Assembly (NCBI GenBank): GCA_002496565.1
Contig: DAKJ01000023.1
Coordinates: forward strand, 23,794-87,793
From: Methanosarcina sp. UBA289
Lineage (GTDB): Archaea > Halobacteriota > Methanosarcinia > Methanosarcinales > Methanosarcinaceae
DNA length: 64,000 nt
Reading direction: 5' to 3'
Shown here one piece after another: positions 8,224-17,760 of the stretch. Within the stretch, counting starts at the first letter, position 1. The number at the start of each line of letters is the position of its first letter. The translations under genes were made by a program, and so were the position numbers. The notes below the pieces were generated by a model. That model did not search any database. It had not been told where the DNA came from and saw nothing but the letters and a program-made list of their open reading frames with translations.

Positions 8224-8960
8224 TTTTTTAGATCCCTTAAAGATATGTTGTGAGATGAGTAGACAAACCAACAAAGTAATCCAACAACGAATTATAGCAG
8301 CTACAAATTCTTATAGTAATTATTTAAATAATTCCATTATGTTGATTGACAAATTAAGTATGATGTTGATTAACAAATTAAATATGATATTTCCGGTCGT
8401 GGTGCAAAAAATCTGGCTTTTTCACAAAATCATTAAAAACTATCACAATTCGGAAAGTTAAACATTTTCATTCAAGCGAAAACGACACATAAAGATAAGA
8501 ATTATAATAATATCAAACTGAGGAAATATTATTTTTGCAACAGAACCGATTTAAATGCTCATTCAGAAGTTTTTGCAACGGAACCTTTTATATAAATATT
8601 TATGAACGACCATATAACATATTAAACATATTTAGATATTGAATATATATTTACAAAATGTTATATATTTATATGTTATAATGTACTGCAAAAACGGGGA
8701 TAAGAATAAAACGTGCTTTCTTCTGTATTCGGTGAAAACAGAATACATCGATTTTCCAATATATAAAATGTAAATAATGTGGTTATTTTTGTAGTGATTT
8801 ATGTAAACCCAAACTTTGGAAATCGATGTTTCCTGTTGATTTGAATAGCCATTTTAGGTTAACAAATTACTTAACTGAATTACAAATAAAGCAAATTTAT
8901 GTTTATCACAAAAACTTCATAAGAATAAAAATTACAACATATAATATTTAGGGGTATAAT
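8224..8960. promoter_or_regulatory. 737-base promoter region with duplicated and inverted elements
   Basis: No gene is supported. TTTTTGCAACAGAACC near 8532-8547 is repeated as TTTTTGCAACGGAACC near 8570-8585, each followed by a TATA-like box (TTTAAAT and TTTTATATAAAT). Further on, a 15-base arm at 8745-8759 (ACATCGATTTTCCAA) is the inverted copy of 8816-8829 with one base lost; a TATA box TATATAAAATG lies just inside the first arm. These look like operator sites for the PKD gene downstream or for the divergent beta-helix gene. Confidence 0.45.
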
Positions 8961-10127
8961 ATGAATAAAAATTCGCCAATATTGGTTTTACTAACAGGTT
9001 TCGTTCTCTTGTTAGTATCAGTTCTTCCGGTTATGGCATCTACAGATACTGCAAGTGATTCTGCGGCATTATTATCTAGTGAACTTGCTAGTAATCAGCA
9101 CGAAGATCAAGGTGTGAAGTTTTCATCGGATCCAATATTCTTCTCTGACATTGCTACAATTGATTTTGAAAATTTATCAGAGTGGACGGTCATTTCCGAT
9201 CAGTACATAGACCTAGGTGTGATTTTTTCAGGGGATCCACAAATTTTAACAGCTGGTCAGAGTTTAAACGTTGGAGGATATCCACCACGATCAGGAATAA
9301 ATGTTGCAGGTAGTTTTACTGATGGTAGAATTCAGGCCAATTTTACCAATCCGGTTTCTGACGTTGAAGTTTATTACTGGTCAAAAGACAACTTATATCT
9401 TGATGCATATGACGCAAATGGTATATTAATAGAGACTAAAACCGGCATCCCAGACACTGATGGTTATAACCACGGCCCAATAATGTATAATCTTAATATA
9501 AGCAATAAGTCAGGAATCTCAAGTATAGTCATTAATGGTGCTGCCAATTACTATGTCATTGATGACTTTAGTTTTACCACTTCAACCTCCCCGGTTGCTG
9601 AATTTTCTGCATCTCCAACTTCAGGAAAAGCCCCATTGACAGTCAAGTTTACTGACAAGAGCACAGGATCGCCAACTTCATGGAAATGGAGTTTTGGAGA
9701 CGGGACATCTTCAACCCAGCAGAATCCAACGCATAAGTATTCCAAAGTAGGGAGTTATACTGTTAAACTTACAGCAACAAATGGTAAAGGCAGTAACACG
9801 GTAACAAAAGCAGATTATATAAAAGCAGTAACAAAACCAGTTGCTTCATTTTCTGCGAAACCTACCTCAGGAAAAGCACCATTAATGGTTGCCTTTACTG
9901 ACAAAAGCACAGGAATACCGACTTCATGGAAATGGAGTTTTGGAGACGGAGCATCTTCATCAGAACAGAGTCCAAAACATCAGTATTTACAGGAAGGAAA
10001 CTATAAGGTTACACTTACAGTGACCAATGTGGCAGGTAGCAATACTGTAACGAAGACAAATTTCATAAAAGTGACAACAAATACAAGACCGGGGTTATTC
10101 TCTGAAAAAAATAAACCCTTAAATTGA
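8961..10127 (+). CDS. Secreted protein with beta-sandwich domain and two PKD domains
   Basis: A 388-residue exported protein. An N-terminal signal peptide of about 26 residues (LTGFVLLLVSVLPVMA) is followed by a beta-rich domain (about 60-205) resembling carbohydrate-binding sandwiches. Two PKD domains follow (about 213-297 and 300-378), both with the hallmark WSFGDG motif (SWKWSFGDGTSS and SWKWSFGDGASS). PKD domains act as spacers on Methanosarcina surface layers and enzymes. The two PKD copies are similar at DNA level. There is no C-terminal anchor. AGGGGT precedes the ATG. It is probably an adhesin or matrix protein. Confidence 0.88.
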   Translation: MNKNSPILVLLTGFVLLLVSVLPVMASTDTASDSAALLSSELASNQHEDQGVKFSSDPIFFSDIATIDFENLSEWTVISDQYIDLGVIFSGDPQILTAGQSLNVGGYPPRSGINVAGSFTDGRIQANFTNPVSDVEVYYWSKDNLYLDAYDANGILIETKTGIPDTDGYNHGPIMYNLNISNKSGISSIVINGAANYYVIDDFSFTTSTSPVAEFSASPTSGKAPLTVKFTDKSTGSPTSWKWSFGDGTSSTQQNPTHKYSKVGSYTVKLTATNGKGSNTVTKADYIKAVTKPVASFSAKPTSGKAPLMVAFTDKSTGIPTSWKWSFGDGASSSEQSPKHQYLQEGNYKVTLTVTNVAGSNTVTKTNFIKVTTNTRPGLFSEKNKPLN

Positions 10128-10505
10128 AAAATTGAAGTTTAAATCTAAAAAGAGTGGGGGATTTATTCTTCAAAAATAAAAATAATTATTCAGAGTAGAT
10201 AAAACAGCATCAATAGCAATCTTTATAAAAATTTAATAGATAAATATATACGAATCGATTTTCTTTGAGTGTTAATGATTGACTACTTTTTTTCTATAAG
10301 TTAGTAATCAGACTTACCGACAGTAGACCAATTTTCTACAAATTCAAAGTTGAATTTCTGGATACGATCTCACAATTTGGTATAGTAACTTTTCGAGATT
10401 TATGATTTTTCAGAACTTTCGCTACACTACCCAATCAATTGAGATAAAGGGCAAAATAAAGTATTTTGAGGAAATTATTGCATTTTTTACTTGAAAATAG
10501 CCTGA

Positions 10506-10531
10506 AGGTTCCGGCAATTTCACCGGAACCT
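10506..10531 (-). terminator. Hairpin downstream of the CDF transporter gene
   Basis: AGGTTCCGG at 10506-10514 pairs perfectly with CCGGAACCT at 10523-10531 around an 8-base loop. It lies 83 bases past the CDF stop on the minus strand and is followed there by a T-rich run. The rest of 10128-10613 shows nothing else. Confidence 0.5.
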
Positions 10532-10613
10532 GAAGAAGAAATTAAGACAAGTTTTTAGAAAGATGAGATTCTTACAGTAAAAAGCCAACTAAAACTACAA
10601 TTTTTTTAAGATT

Positions 10614-11744
10614 TCATTGGGAATAAGCCTTTAAAACATGTTTTTGTATTCCATGCAGTACTTCCCGATTCTCAGGCTCACAGTGACAGCATTCCCCTGA
10701 AGCTGTAAGAGGATCCACATGGATAGTGGTGCCGGAAAGGTAAGAAAAGTTTTCAAGAAGTTTCTCTCTTATTGCATTGGCGATTTCATGCCCCTCCCCA
10801 ACCGAAAGAGAAGGAGCAACGGAAGCATTAATCTCCGCATGGAGCCGATGTCCTATCCAGCGGACTCTAAGGTCCGTGACTTCACAGACTCCTTCTACAC
10901 TTTCAGTAATATTTTTTACTTTATCGATGACTTCGGGCTCAACGCCGTCAAGAAGACGGGTAAATACTAGCTTGCTTGAATCAAAGACGATTTTGAGGAT
11001 GCTTATCGTGATTAACATTCCAATGACAGGGTCAATGATCGGATATCCCAACCAGATTCCGATGGCTCCTATGAGGACTGCAAGGCTGGTAAAGCCGTCC
11101 ACTCGGGCATGGTATCCGTCTGCAATAAGGGCTGCACTCCCTATCTCCTTTCCGATTTTCATCCTGAACTGGGCCACAACCTCGTTTCCAATACAGCCTA
11201 TAATTGCGGCAGCAACTACAGCCTGCAAATGTTCAACAGGCTGAGGGTTTAAGAAGCGGTTCACAGACTCATAACCCGCAACCGCGGCACTGAAAAGGAT
11301 AAGGAGAACAATGATTATACCTGCAAGATCCTCTACTCTGCCATATCCGTAGGAAAAGCGTTTGCTTGGTTTTCTTCTGGCCAGGGAAAAAGCTATTGCA
11401 AGAGGAATTGCAGTTGATGCATCCCCGAAGTTATGGATGGTATCGGCAAGAAGGGCAACACTTCCCGAGATAGAAACAATGAAAATTTGCAGAACTGCTG
11501 TGATCATCAGCCCGATAAACGACCATTTTACTGCCCAGAGCCCTTTGTTAGTAGCAAGTATGGAAGGGTCTACAGTCCCATGAGTGTGACTGTGCACGTG
11601 GGAATGAGTATAGGAGTGATCATGAGAATGGGCGTGAAAACGAGAGAGGAAAGTGAAAAGTCTGTTTTTTCGAATATTCTCATGGAGCTGTTCGGAACTG
11701 CCCTCCTTTTCCTGAGGATGAGAATTAGAATGCTTTTCGGACAT
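10614..11744 (-). CDS. Cation diffusion facilitator (CDF) metal exporter
   Basis: A membrane antiporter that expels divalent metals such as Zn2+, Co2+, Fe2+ or Mn2+ in exchange for protons. The cytoplasmic N-terminus is His-rich (HAHSHDHSYTHSHVHSHTHG, about residues 37-56), a likely metal sensor or buffer. Six membrane helices follow. The paired metal-site motifs LLADTIHNFGD (helix 2) and ADGYHARVDG (helix 5) are intact. The C-terminal cytoplasmic domain (about 285-350) has the ferredoxin-like fold of the family and ends with a CCHCEPE stretch. Length 376 is normal. AAGGTGTCAGT precedes the ATG. Confidence 0.92.
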   Translation of the reverse strand: MSEKHSNSHPQEKEGSSEQLHENIRKNRLFTFLSRFHAHSHDHSYTHSHVHSHTHGTVDPSILATNKGLWAVKWSFIGLMITAVLQIFIVSISGSVALLADTIHNFGDASTAIPLAIAFSLARRKPSKRFSYGYGRVEDLAGIIIVLLILFSAAVAGYESVNRFLNPQPVEHLQAVVAAAIIGCIGNEVVAQFRMKIGKEIGSAALIADGYHARVDGFTSLAVLIGAIGIWLGYPIIDPVIGMLITISILKIVFDSSKLVFTRLLDGVEPEVIDKVKNITESVEGVCEVTDLRVRWIGHRLHAEINASVAPSLSVGEGHEIANAIREKLLENFSYLSGTTIHVDPLTASGECCHCEPENREVLHGIQKHVLKAYSQ

Positions 11745-12758
11745 ACTGACACCTTATATTAGTATTCTATTTCGAGCCGATCCCAAACCCCATCTCGCTC
11801 CTGATAATCAAAGATTTTCGGGATTGATAAGGATGATCTTTCACGATAAGAAGCTCGATCAGTCACCCAGAGACTAAATTCAAAGAGCAAATTTTGATTT
11901 ACGGGATAAGCTCATCAAGCAAACTTGGCGGCGCTTTTATAAATAAGTAGTTATCTTTAGAAAATAATTATTTATGCAGGGATTCATACGTTTTTTTGGA
12001 GAAATGCCATAGGAAGGGACTTTTTCTCTCAGGCGGTTTATATTCAGTTTTCCTGTAAGAAACAAAAAACTGGAGATTTATTACTAAAAATCAGTGTTGA
12101 AACTGTTTCCAGGAGTGACACCCGACTTTGATGTTGATTTCTTTAAGGAAGGACGAATTCATAAATACTCAGTTTTCAGTTATAGGATTAAATTGGAATA
12201 TTTAATAAGTTCTTAAATTTTATTATTACAAAACCTTATAACATAATATAAAATTATGAGGAATTTAGAAAAATAGTCCTGAAAATGAAAATAAAAAAGG
12301 ATGGATCTATCCTAGCATATGAGTAAATGTGAAAAACAGCTGCAGGAAAAGAGGAAAAAATGAAGGGCAAATTGAGGACAGAACTTAAGTTCAGAACAAG
12401 TTATATTTATACTTCAGTTTTCACAAAACTTAGCTTTTTCCTCTCCAGAACAGGAAGCTTTATATCCTATCCATTTCTGCCAAAATCAGCACAGCTTTTC
12501 TTTAATACGTTTGACCTGTAAAGGATATTCCCTATTTCTAAATTCACATTACCTATGAAGCTAAGGTCCGTTACCCAAATCCATATCCTTACTTAGTTTT
12601 CGAGTTTAGTAAGATTGGGTAGAAACTCAATCCTCTATCCAAGAGCAAACAGACATACAATAAGATGACGTTCATCCCGGGATATTCAATCTCGGGAAAC
12701 GTGCACCTATATAGAAAAAGAGCAAATTTTTAAATGAGATAGAATTCGGAGGAATTAG
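11745..12758. other. Gene-free AT-rich stretch
   Basis: No gene of normal length is supported on either strand. A strong TATA-like element (CTTTTATAAATAAG, about 11934-11947) and another (CCTATATAG, about 12706-12714) indicate transcription. The second would serve the small frame at 12759. Short G+C-richer patches near 12420-12620 show no stable fold by eye. Confidence 0.4.
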
Positions 12759-12893
12759 ACGATTCAAACAAGATCAATAACAAGAAAACCTGAGATTATA
12801 TGGAGTCTTGATATCAATGAGGATGGAAAATCTTATCAGGAAAATTACATGCTCCTGTTTCCCAGATATGTCAGTTCAATAGATGAAGAATAA
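12759..12893 (+). CDS. Possible 44-residue protein with ACG start
   Basis: The frame has an ideal Shine-Dalgarno (GGAGG at 12748-12752) six bases before an ACG codon, with a TAG stop immediately upstream in frame. It encodes about 44 residues of ordinary protein composition (for example PEIIWSLDINEDGKSYQEN) and ends in acidic residues. A TATA-like box lies about 45 bases upstream of the start. The only normal start in frame is an ATG that would leave 15 residues. No family is recognised. It is one of three such SD-ACG cases in the window. Confidence 0.3.
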   Translation, partial: TIQTRSITRKPEIIWSLDINEDGKSYQENYMLLFPRYVSSIDEE

Positions 12894-13674
12894 AATATAA
12901 ATAAAATATAAATAAAATATAACAATTAGAAATAAAATTTAATAATTATAATCCGGTTTTCGAATATATCAAATATCGCTCGATGGAGATACTCTCGAGC
13001 AAACTTCCAGATATCCCGCAGAAAGGAAAAAAATAAACTTAAGCCAATGGAAATCTTAATCACTTACCTTTTTTGATTCGGAATAATTTTTGGTTCAGAA
13101 CATACCCCATAAGCCGTTTTACTCTGCAGTCATCAGAGTTTCAGAGTATTATCATGATAAAACCCCATTGATTATCTGAAAACTGATTAAAAGAAGCAAA
13201 TTGTGGGTTACGTGATAAGTCCTGTACAATAATATATAAATCCAGTACAATGCCGAAAGACAAAGGTAAGGAAATTTATTGAAGTAATTCGTGTTTTGTG
13301 AAATGTCAAGTTAAATTGAGTACAAAATGAGAAAAGAGAAAGGAAAAAGAAAAGATCAAAAAATAAAAAATGGAGGTTATAGTTAGACATCGAGTCCGTT
13401 TTTAAAGACCTGGAAGACAGGCAATAAAAATAAATTAAAGCAATAAAATCAATTAAATTTGCTTTAACAATTAAACATAGTATTTCGTATTACATAAATG
13501 TATCTGTTTGCTCCGTATAAAGAAGAATTTTTGGAGTATATGCCTGGAAATAGGAAGATAGATGGAATTAAAATATACGAAGAAGTTTACTTAAATGAAT
13601 GAGGTTCAGGAAAAAGATTACTTAAATAAATGAGACTCAAGAAAGAATTAATAAATATATCTCGAAATCGTAAA
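12894..13674. other. Gene-free AT-rich stretch with short repeats
   Basis: AAATAAAATAT is repeated three times in tandem around 12891-12920. A 30-base segment (TTACTTAAATGAATGAG...) is present twice at about 13587 and 13618. Nothing else is supported before the YqaA-like gene. Confidence 0.4.
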
Positions 13675-14130
13675 TCATTTGCTAAAAAAGACTGTCAAAT
13701 AAGCGATTGCAAAATAACGCCCGAATTTCCCAAGGAAGACAAGGATAGAGAAGTATCGGAAAGGAAGCTGCATAATCCCGGCAACCATAGTAATCGCGTC
13801 TCCAATACCTGGCACCCAAGTGAAAAGAAGGGTGTAAATGCCATATTTTTTAAAGAGCCTTTCACTTTTCTCAAGCTTCTCAGGAGAAGGAGAAAGGTAT
13901 TTCTCAAGTACCAGACGCCCTTTTAGCCCGAGATAGTACGTTGTGCATGATCCGAGATAATTACCTGAAGTCGCTACTAGAACAACAGCAAAAGGATTAA
14001 ATCCCTGATAAATGAGAGCTACCACCAGCGCTTCCGATCCTAATGGCAAAATTGTGGAAGCCAGAAAGCTCAGGACAAAGAGGTTCAGGTAACCGTAATC
14101 GGCAATAAAGGAGCTCAAAGCTTCAAACAT
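13675..14130 (-). CDS. YqaA/DedA-like (SNARE-associated, VTT) membrane protein
   Basis: An integral membrane protein of about 151 residues with four to five hydrophobic segments. The segment FLASTILPLGSEAL and the later FTWVPGIGDAITMVAG correspond to the E-containing and G-rich re-entrant loops of the DedA/VTT superfamily. Members of the superfamily flip lipids or move solutes. The ATG at 14130 was chosen; TTG codons at 14142 and 14139 are possible but have no better ribosome site. It is divergent from the winged-helix regulator. Confidence 0.82.
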   Translation of the reverse strand: MFEALSSFIADYGYLNLFVLSFLASTILPLGSEALVVALIYQGFNPFAVVLVATSGNYLGSCTTYYLGLKGRLVLEKYLSPSPEKLEKSERLFKKYGIYTLLFTWVPGIGDAITMVAGIMQLPFRYFSILVFLGKFGRYFAIAYLTVFFSK

Positions 14131-14420
14131 TCTATTCAACAATCATAATTCAGTATTTGAAGCTATCGTTTCAGGCATCAAATTAACCATTATTTTATAA
14201 CGAACTAGCCGTCGTTTTGTAATAAATAGTAAGTGTTCAGTTACTTTTATTCCTAACTTATTTTTCTACTATACTGAATGCAGATTGTTTTCATATCGAT
14301 CTTGGATGCAGCAAGTATTTTTCCTCAAGCGGGTGGATACCCGAGGTTCGGGGAAGTTTACTAAATTCGCGGCGCTTGCTTTGTTTTTCCTTATTATAAT
14401 CACAAAAAGGTAAGATAGTA

Positions 14421-14945
14421 ATGGAACTAGATCTTGAGACTAGAAGGAAAATTTACGAACAAATAAACAAATCTCCTGGAGTCCACTTTAGAGAACTCGA
14501 GCGAAGGCTGAAATTGGTAGTGGGCAGCTTGCAGTATCACCTTCATTATCTAGAAAAGAAAAAACTGATAGTAGCTTCAAATGACGATGATTACCTTCGC
14601 TATTTTGTAATAGATAAGAACTTAAACGAAAAAGAGATAAAAATACTGTCTTTGTTAAGGAGATCCAGCTGCAGGCACATTCTCATCCAACTACTCAATA
14701 ATCCTGACCTTAATAATAAAGATCTCTCTCTAGCTGTTGGTCTCTCACCCTCAACCATTTCCTGGAATCTGAACAAACTTGTTGAAGCTGGAGTAATTGA
14801 AAGAAAAAAAACCGGAAGGATAAGTAACTTTACAATCATTGATCCTACCGCAGTTGTTGAACTCCTTATATGCTATAAAGAAAGTTTTCTCGATACTCTG
14901 GTTGATAGTTTTATAGAAACGTGGGAATTCAAGAACTTTAAGTAA
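14421..14945 (+). CDS. Double winged-helix transcriptional regulator
   Basis: A 174-residue DNA-binding protein with two winged helix-turn-helix domains in tandem. The first (about residues 5-65) has the recognition segment VGSLQYHLHYLEKKKLI. The second (about 70-145) has AVGLSPSTISWNLNKLVEAGVI. Such doubled ArsR/MarR-like regulators are common in Methanosarcina. There is no ligand domain; the short C-terminal helix may dimerise. AAGGTAAG lies before the ATG. Divergent transcription from the YqaA-like gene makes that gene a possible target. Confidence 0.85.
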   Translation: MELDLETRRKIYEQINKSPGVHFRELERRLKLVVGSLQYHLHYLEKKKLIVASNDDDYLRYFVIDKNLNEKEIKILSLLRRSSCRHILIQLLNNPDLNNKDLSLAVGLSPSTISWNLNKLVEAGVIERKKTGRISNFTIIDPTAVVELLICYKESFLDTLVDSFIETWEFKNFK

Positions 14946-15230
14946 TTAGTCATCCATCGCTTGGTTGATATTATTCCAATATGATCGAAATATAGCTTTC
15001 CTATTTTTTTCCGGTAAACTTAACACTCCTTTAAAAGACCTTCAGTATGGCATTTAAACCGAACCACAAGCGATGTTGTAGGTAACGTAAGGGAAACATC
15101 AATCAGGTACTGCTAAATGATCAAAGTTATGGGTTAGTCTCGTTCCCTAAGTCCTACTTCATTAAAATTCAACCGGATAAAAATGGACGAAAATTGTTAT
15201 GCTTACTGAACAAAAGTTTAAATTATTTAT

Positions 15231-15346
15231 TGTGGCGGGAAACATGGAAGAAACTTGGAAAAACCCGCCACATCCTCATATGACGAAGGCCTAAGATATT
15301 TTGCGGTGTTGATCCCGATTAATCACCGCAATAACCTTCATTTTTT
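15231..15346 (+). ncRNA. Candidate structured RNA with two strong stems and a T-run
   Basis: TGTGGCGGG at 15231-15239 pairs perfectly with CCCGCCACA at 15264-15272. A second element nests TTGCGGTG (15301-15308) with CACCGCAA (15324-15331) inside GAAGG (15285-15289) with CCTTC (15335-15339), and is followed directly by six T's at 15341-15346. TTTAAATTATTTA just upstream (about 15218-15230) is a TATA candidate. A 16-codon frame from ATG 15244 to TAA 15292 (MEETWKNPPHPHMTKA) lies across both stems, so it could also be a leader peptide. The rest of 14946-15230 shows nothing. Confidence 0.5.
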
Positions 15347-15375
15347 ATTCCTCACTAAATATAATAATTATTCTG

Positions 15376-15433
15376 GTACATTATTCGAAAATTAGTACAA
15401 TTGTCGAATATTAGTACAATATTCGAATAATTA
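15376..15433 (+). repeat. Three 19-bp direct repeats upstream of the S-layer gene
   Basis: Units start exactly 19 bases apart at 15376, 15395 and 15414. The consensus is GTACAATNNTCGAANATTA, with a palindromic TCGA core. They lie about 100-155 bases upstream of the S-layer TATA box and look like a multimeric regulator site. Confidence 0.6.
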
Positions 15434-15531
15434 AGGTTCTGTATAGTTGACGGTATAATATACAGATTACGTCGATAATTATCGAAAATTCACCACGCTC
15501 CCTTAGACTACATAAATTAACGACCAAAAAA

Positions 15532-15557
15532 GATATATAAGACACTATTTTATAAAA
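15532..15557 (+). promoter_or_regulatory. S-layer gene promoter
   Basis: AGATATATAAG at about 15531-15541 follows an A-rich BRE-like run, and a second box TTTTATAAAAAT ends near 15557. Either gives a leader of roughly 130-160 bases before the ATG, which fits a highly expressed surface gene. Confidence 0.55.
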
Positions 15558-15718
15558 ATCTGTGAACCAATTTTCGGGATGGGGAGAAGTGAATCCATCT
15601 TCGTCAATTGACGTGAGATAAAATTTGGTTGATGAAGAATGGTGAAATCCCTTCATTATTGATTCTGATAATTCTTCTTACAAATAATAGATCTAACAAA
15701 TATGGGGGAAACAATAAA

Positions 15719-17728
15719 ATGAAGAGATTTGCAGCAAGTGCACTGGCAGCTCTCATGCTTCTGACTGTGTTTGCATCCGCCGCAATGGCTGAGAATAATA
15801 CAACCTCAGTAGTGAGTACAGTTGATATCCGCGGCCCTGTGTACAATGGCACAAGTTTAACCGACATCCTTACAAATACCGCATATGGTAACGGTACAAC
15901 TATTACAATGGATGCTAACAAATTTGCAGCATTCTATTACGACATTGACGACAATGTGACAACCGAGTCTCTTTCCATTAAAAACGTTGCTGGTACTTCT
16001 GGCAGGACTATAGGAGAGGACGGTTTAATATATACGACAACAATCGGACAGAGCGAATACAAGAATAAAGATGTCGGCTGGGGCAATTACAGCGTGATTG
16101 GCTTCTTTGCAGACAAGTATATTCCGCTGAAACCAAACGACGCCAGCAAGCTTGCCAAGCTCGTTCTTGACAGTGACGACAAGTACACTATGAGAACCGG
16201 CGAAACCCTTGACCTCGGCAGTGGGTACAGTCTCCAGGCTAAGCAGGTAGATGTTGACGGTAAGAAGGTCTGGCTAGAATTCGATAAGGACGGACAGTAT
16301 GTAGATGACCAGATCGTTTCAACTGACACTGGAAATCGTACCTGGACCTGCGAAGTTGACAACGTGCAGGGTGAAGACAATGTTCCTGTCTTGAAGGTCC
16401 ATGTCAACCAGGTCTTCCAGGGCACAGTAGACAGCATTGCACAGATTGATGCTCTCTGGCTCATTGACTACGCAAACGCCATAAAGATCAATACTAGCGA
16501 TAAATTCGGCAAACTCGATGATGTAGCCATCAACGGGCCCACCATTACCATCAAAAACAAAAATACATTCAGTCTGACTAGAGACTCTGATCAGGAAATA
16601 GGACAGGGAATGTACTTCAGGGTTGCTGACTCCGATGCGCTTAGGTTCTATGCCTTTAAGCAGCAAACAACTCCTGGAACCTATGATATAAGAGGAACCG
16701 TTGTTTCTGGCACACAGCCTTACACCTGGACTTCAGACAACTTTGCTGGCTTCTTCTACGATCTGAATAAGAACGTTGGAACCGAAACTTTGAGCGTTTC
16801 TGGCATTAGCGGAAGAACTATTCCTGAAAATGGCCTCAACTACAGCACCACCATAAAGAGTGTTGATTATGAGGCCAGTGATGCATTCAATGGAACGTAC
16901 CCAGTTCTCGGCTTCTTTGCGCAGAAGTATGTCCCGCTGAAACCCAACGACGCCAGTAAGATTGCCAAGCTCGTTCTTGACAGTGATACCAAATATACCC
17001 TCGGAACCGGCGAAACCCTTGACCTCGGTAGTGGGTACAGTCTCCAGGCTAAGCAGGTAGATGTTGATGGTAAGAAGGTCTGGCTTGAATTCGATAAGGA
17101 CGGACAGTATGTGGATGACCAGATCGTCTCAACTGATACTGGAAATCATACTTGGACTTGCGAAGTTGACAACGTGCAGGGCGAAGACAATGTTCCTGTC
17201 TTGAAGGTCCATGTCAACCAGGTCTTCCAGGGCACAGTCGACAGCATTGCACAGATTAAAGGTCTCTGGCTCATTGACTACGCAAACGCCATGAAGATCA
17301 ATACTAGTGATAAATTCGGCAAACTTGATGATGTAGCCATCAACGGCCCTACCATTACCATCGATAACAAAAATACATTCAGTCTGACTAGAGACTCTGA
17401 TCAGGAAATAGGACAGGGAATGTACTTCAAGGTCGCCGACTCCGATGAGCTCAGATACTATCCATACGTTCAGCAGATCATCGGTAACGAAACAACCATT
17501 CCGAGTAACGCAACAAGCACCAATAACACAAGTGTTACTCCAGCTCCGGTTGCGAACATTACTGAAACTCCAAGTGTAAACGCGAGCACTCCTACGGAGA
17601 CCTCAGTTACAAAAACTCCGGCTGCTGCAAACACCACTGCAACAGAGAAAAAAACTCCTGGCTTTGAGATTGCCACAGCAATCTTCGGACTGCTGTTAGT
17701 CGCCTACATTATCAGGAAGAACAGATAA
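15719..17728 (+). CDS. Major S-layer protein (two DUF1608 domains, PGF-type C-terminus)
   Basis: The structural protein of the Methanosarcina cell envelope. The start at 15719 gives a signal peptide (AALMLLTVFASAAMA) and places GGGGG before the ATG. Two S-layer domains (about residues 35-305 and 315-585) are each about 270 residues and contain the repeated GYSLQAKQVDVDGKKVWLEF and VLKVHVNQVFQGTVDSI segments. A Thr/Ser/Pro-rich, probably glycosylated stalk (about 590-640) leads to a PGF motif, a membrane helix and a basic tail (IRKNR), the signal used by archaeosortase for lipid anchoring. The 669 residues agree with the known major S-layer protein of the genus. The two domains are near-identical in DNA over long stretches with an 810-base offset. 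Confidence 0.93.
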   Translation: MKRFAASALAALMLLTVFASAAMAENNTTSVVSTVDIRGPVYNGTSLTDILTNTAYGNGTTITMDANKFAAFYYDIDDNVTTESLSIKNVAGTSGRTIGEDGLIYTTTIGQSEYKNKDVGWGNYSVIGFFADKYIPLKPNDASKLAKLVLDSDDKYTMRTGETLDLGSGYSLQAKQVDVDGKKVWLEFDKDGQYVDDQIVSTDTGNRTWTCEVDNVQGEDNVPVLKVHVNQVFQGTVDSIAQIDALWLIDYANAIKINTSDKFGKLDDVAINGPTITIKNKNTFSLTRDSDQEIGQGMYFRVADSDALRFYAFKQQTTPGTYDIRGTVVSGTQPYTWTSDNFAGFFYDLNKNVGTETLSVSGISGRTIPENGLNYSTTIKSVDYEASDAFNGTYPVLGFFAQKYVPLKPNDASKIAKLVLDSDTKYTLGTGETLDLGSGYSLQAKQVDVDGKKVWLEFDKDGQYVDDQIVSTDTGNHTWTCEVDNVQGEDNVPVLKVHVNQVFQGTVDSIAQIKGLWLIDYANAMKINTSDKFGKLDDVAINGPTITIDNKNTFSLTRDSDQEIGQGMYFKVADSDELRYYPYVQQIIGNETTIPSNATSTNNTSVTPAPVANITETPSVNASTPTETSVTKTPAAANTTATEKKTPGFEIATAIFGLLLVAYIIRKNR

Positions 17729-17741
17729 ATTCTCAAGAATG

Positions 17742-17760
17742 AGGGATTTTCTTAATCCTT
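17742..17760 (+). terminator. Weak terminator-like hairpin after the S-layer gene
   Basis: GGATT at 17744-17748 pairs with AATCC at 17754-17758, followed by a pyrimidine-rich run (CTTTCTTTTAATTT). The remaining bases to 18064 hold nothing else clear. Confidence 0.35.

Noticed and set aside
10777..11244. Plus-strand frame opposite the CDF gene
   Set aside because: It is antisense to a well-supported transporter and lacks a ribosome site.
12891..12920. Triple AAATAAAATAT repeat as a replication origin element
   Set aside because: It is only a short AT-rich tandem with no origin-box motif or nearby orc1/cdc6 gene.
13208..13390. Minus-strand Phe/Leu-rich 60-codon frame
   Set aside because: It is low-complexity translation of an A-rich run, with no start support.
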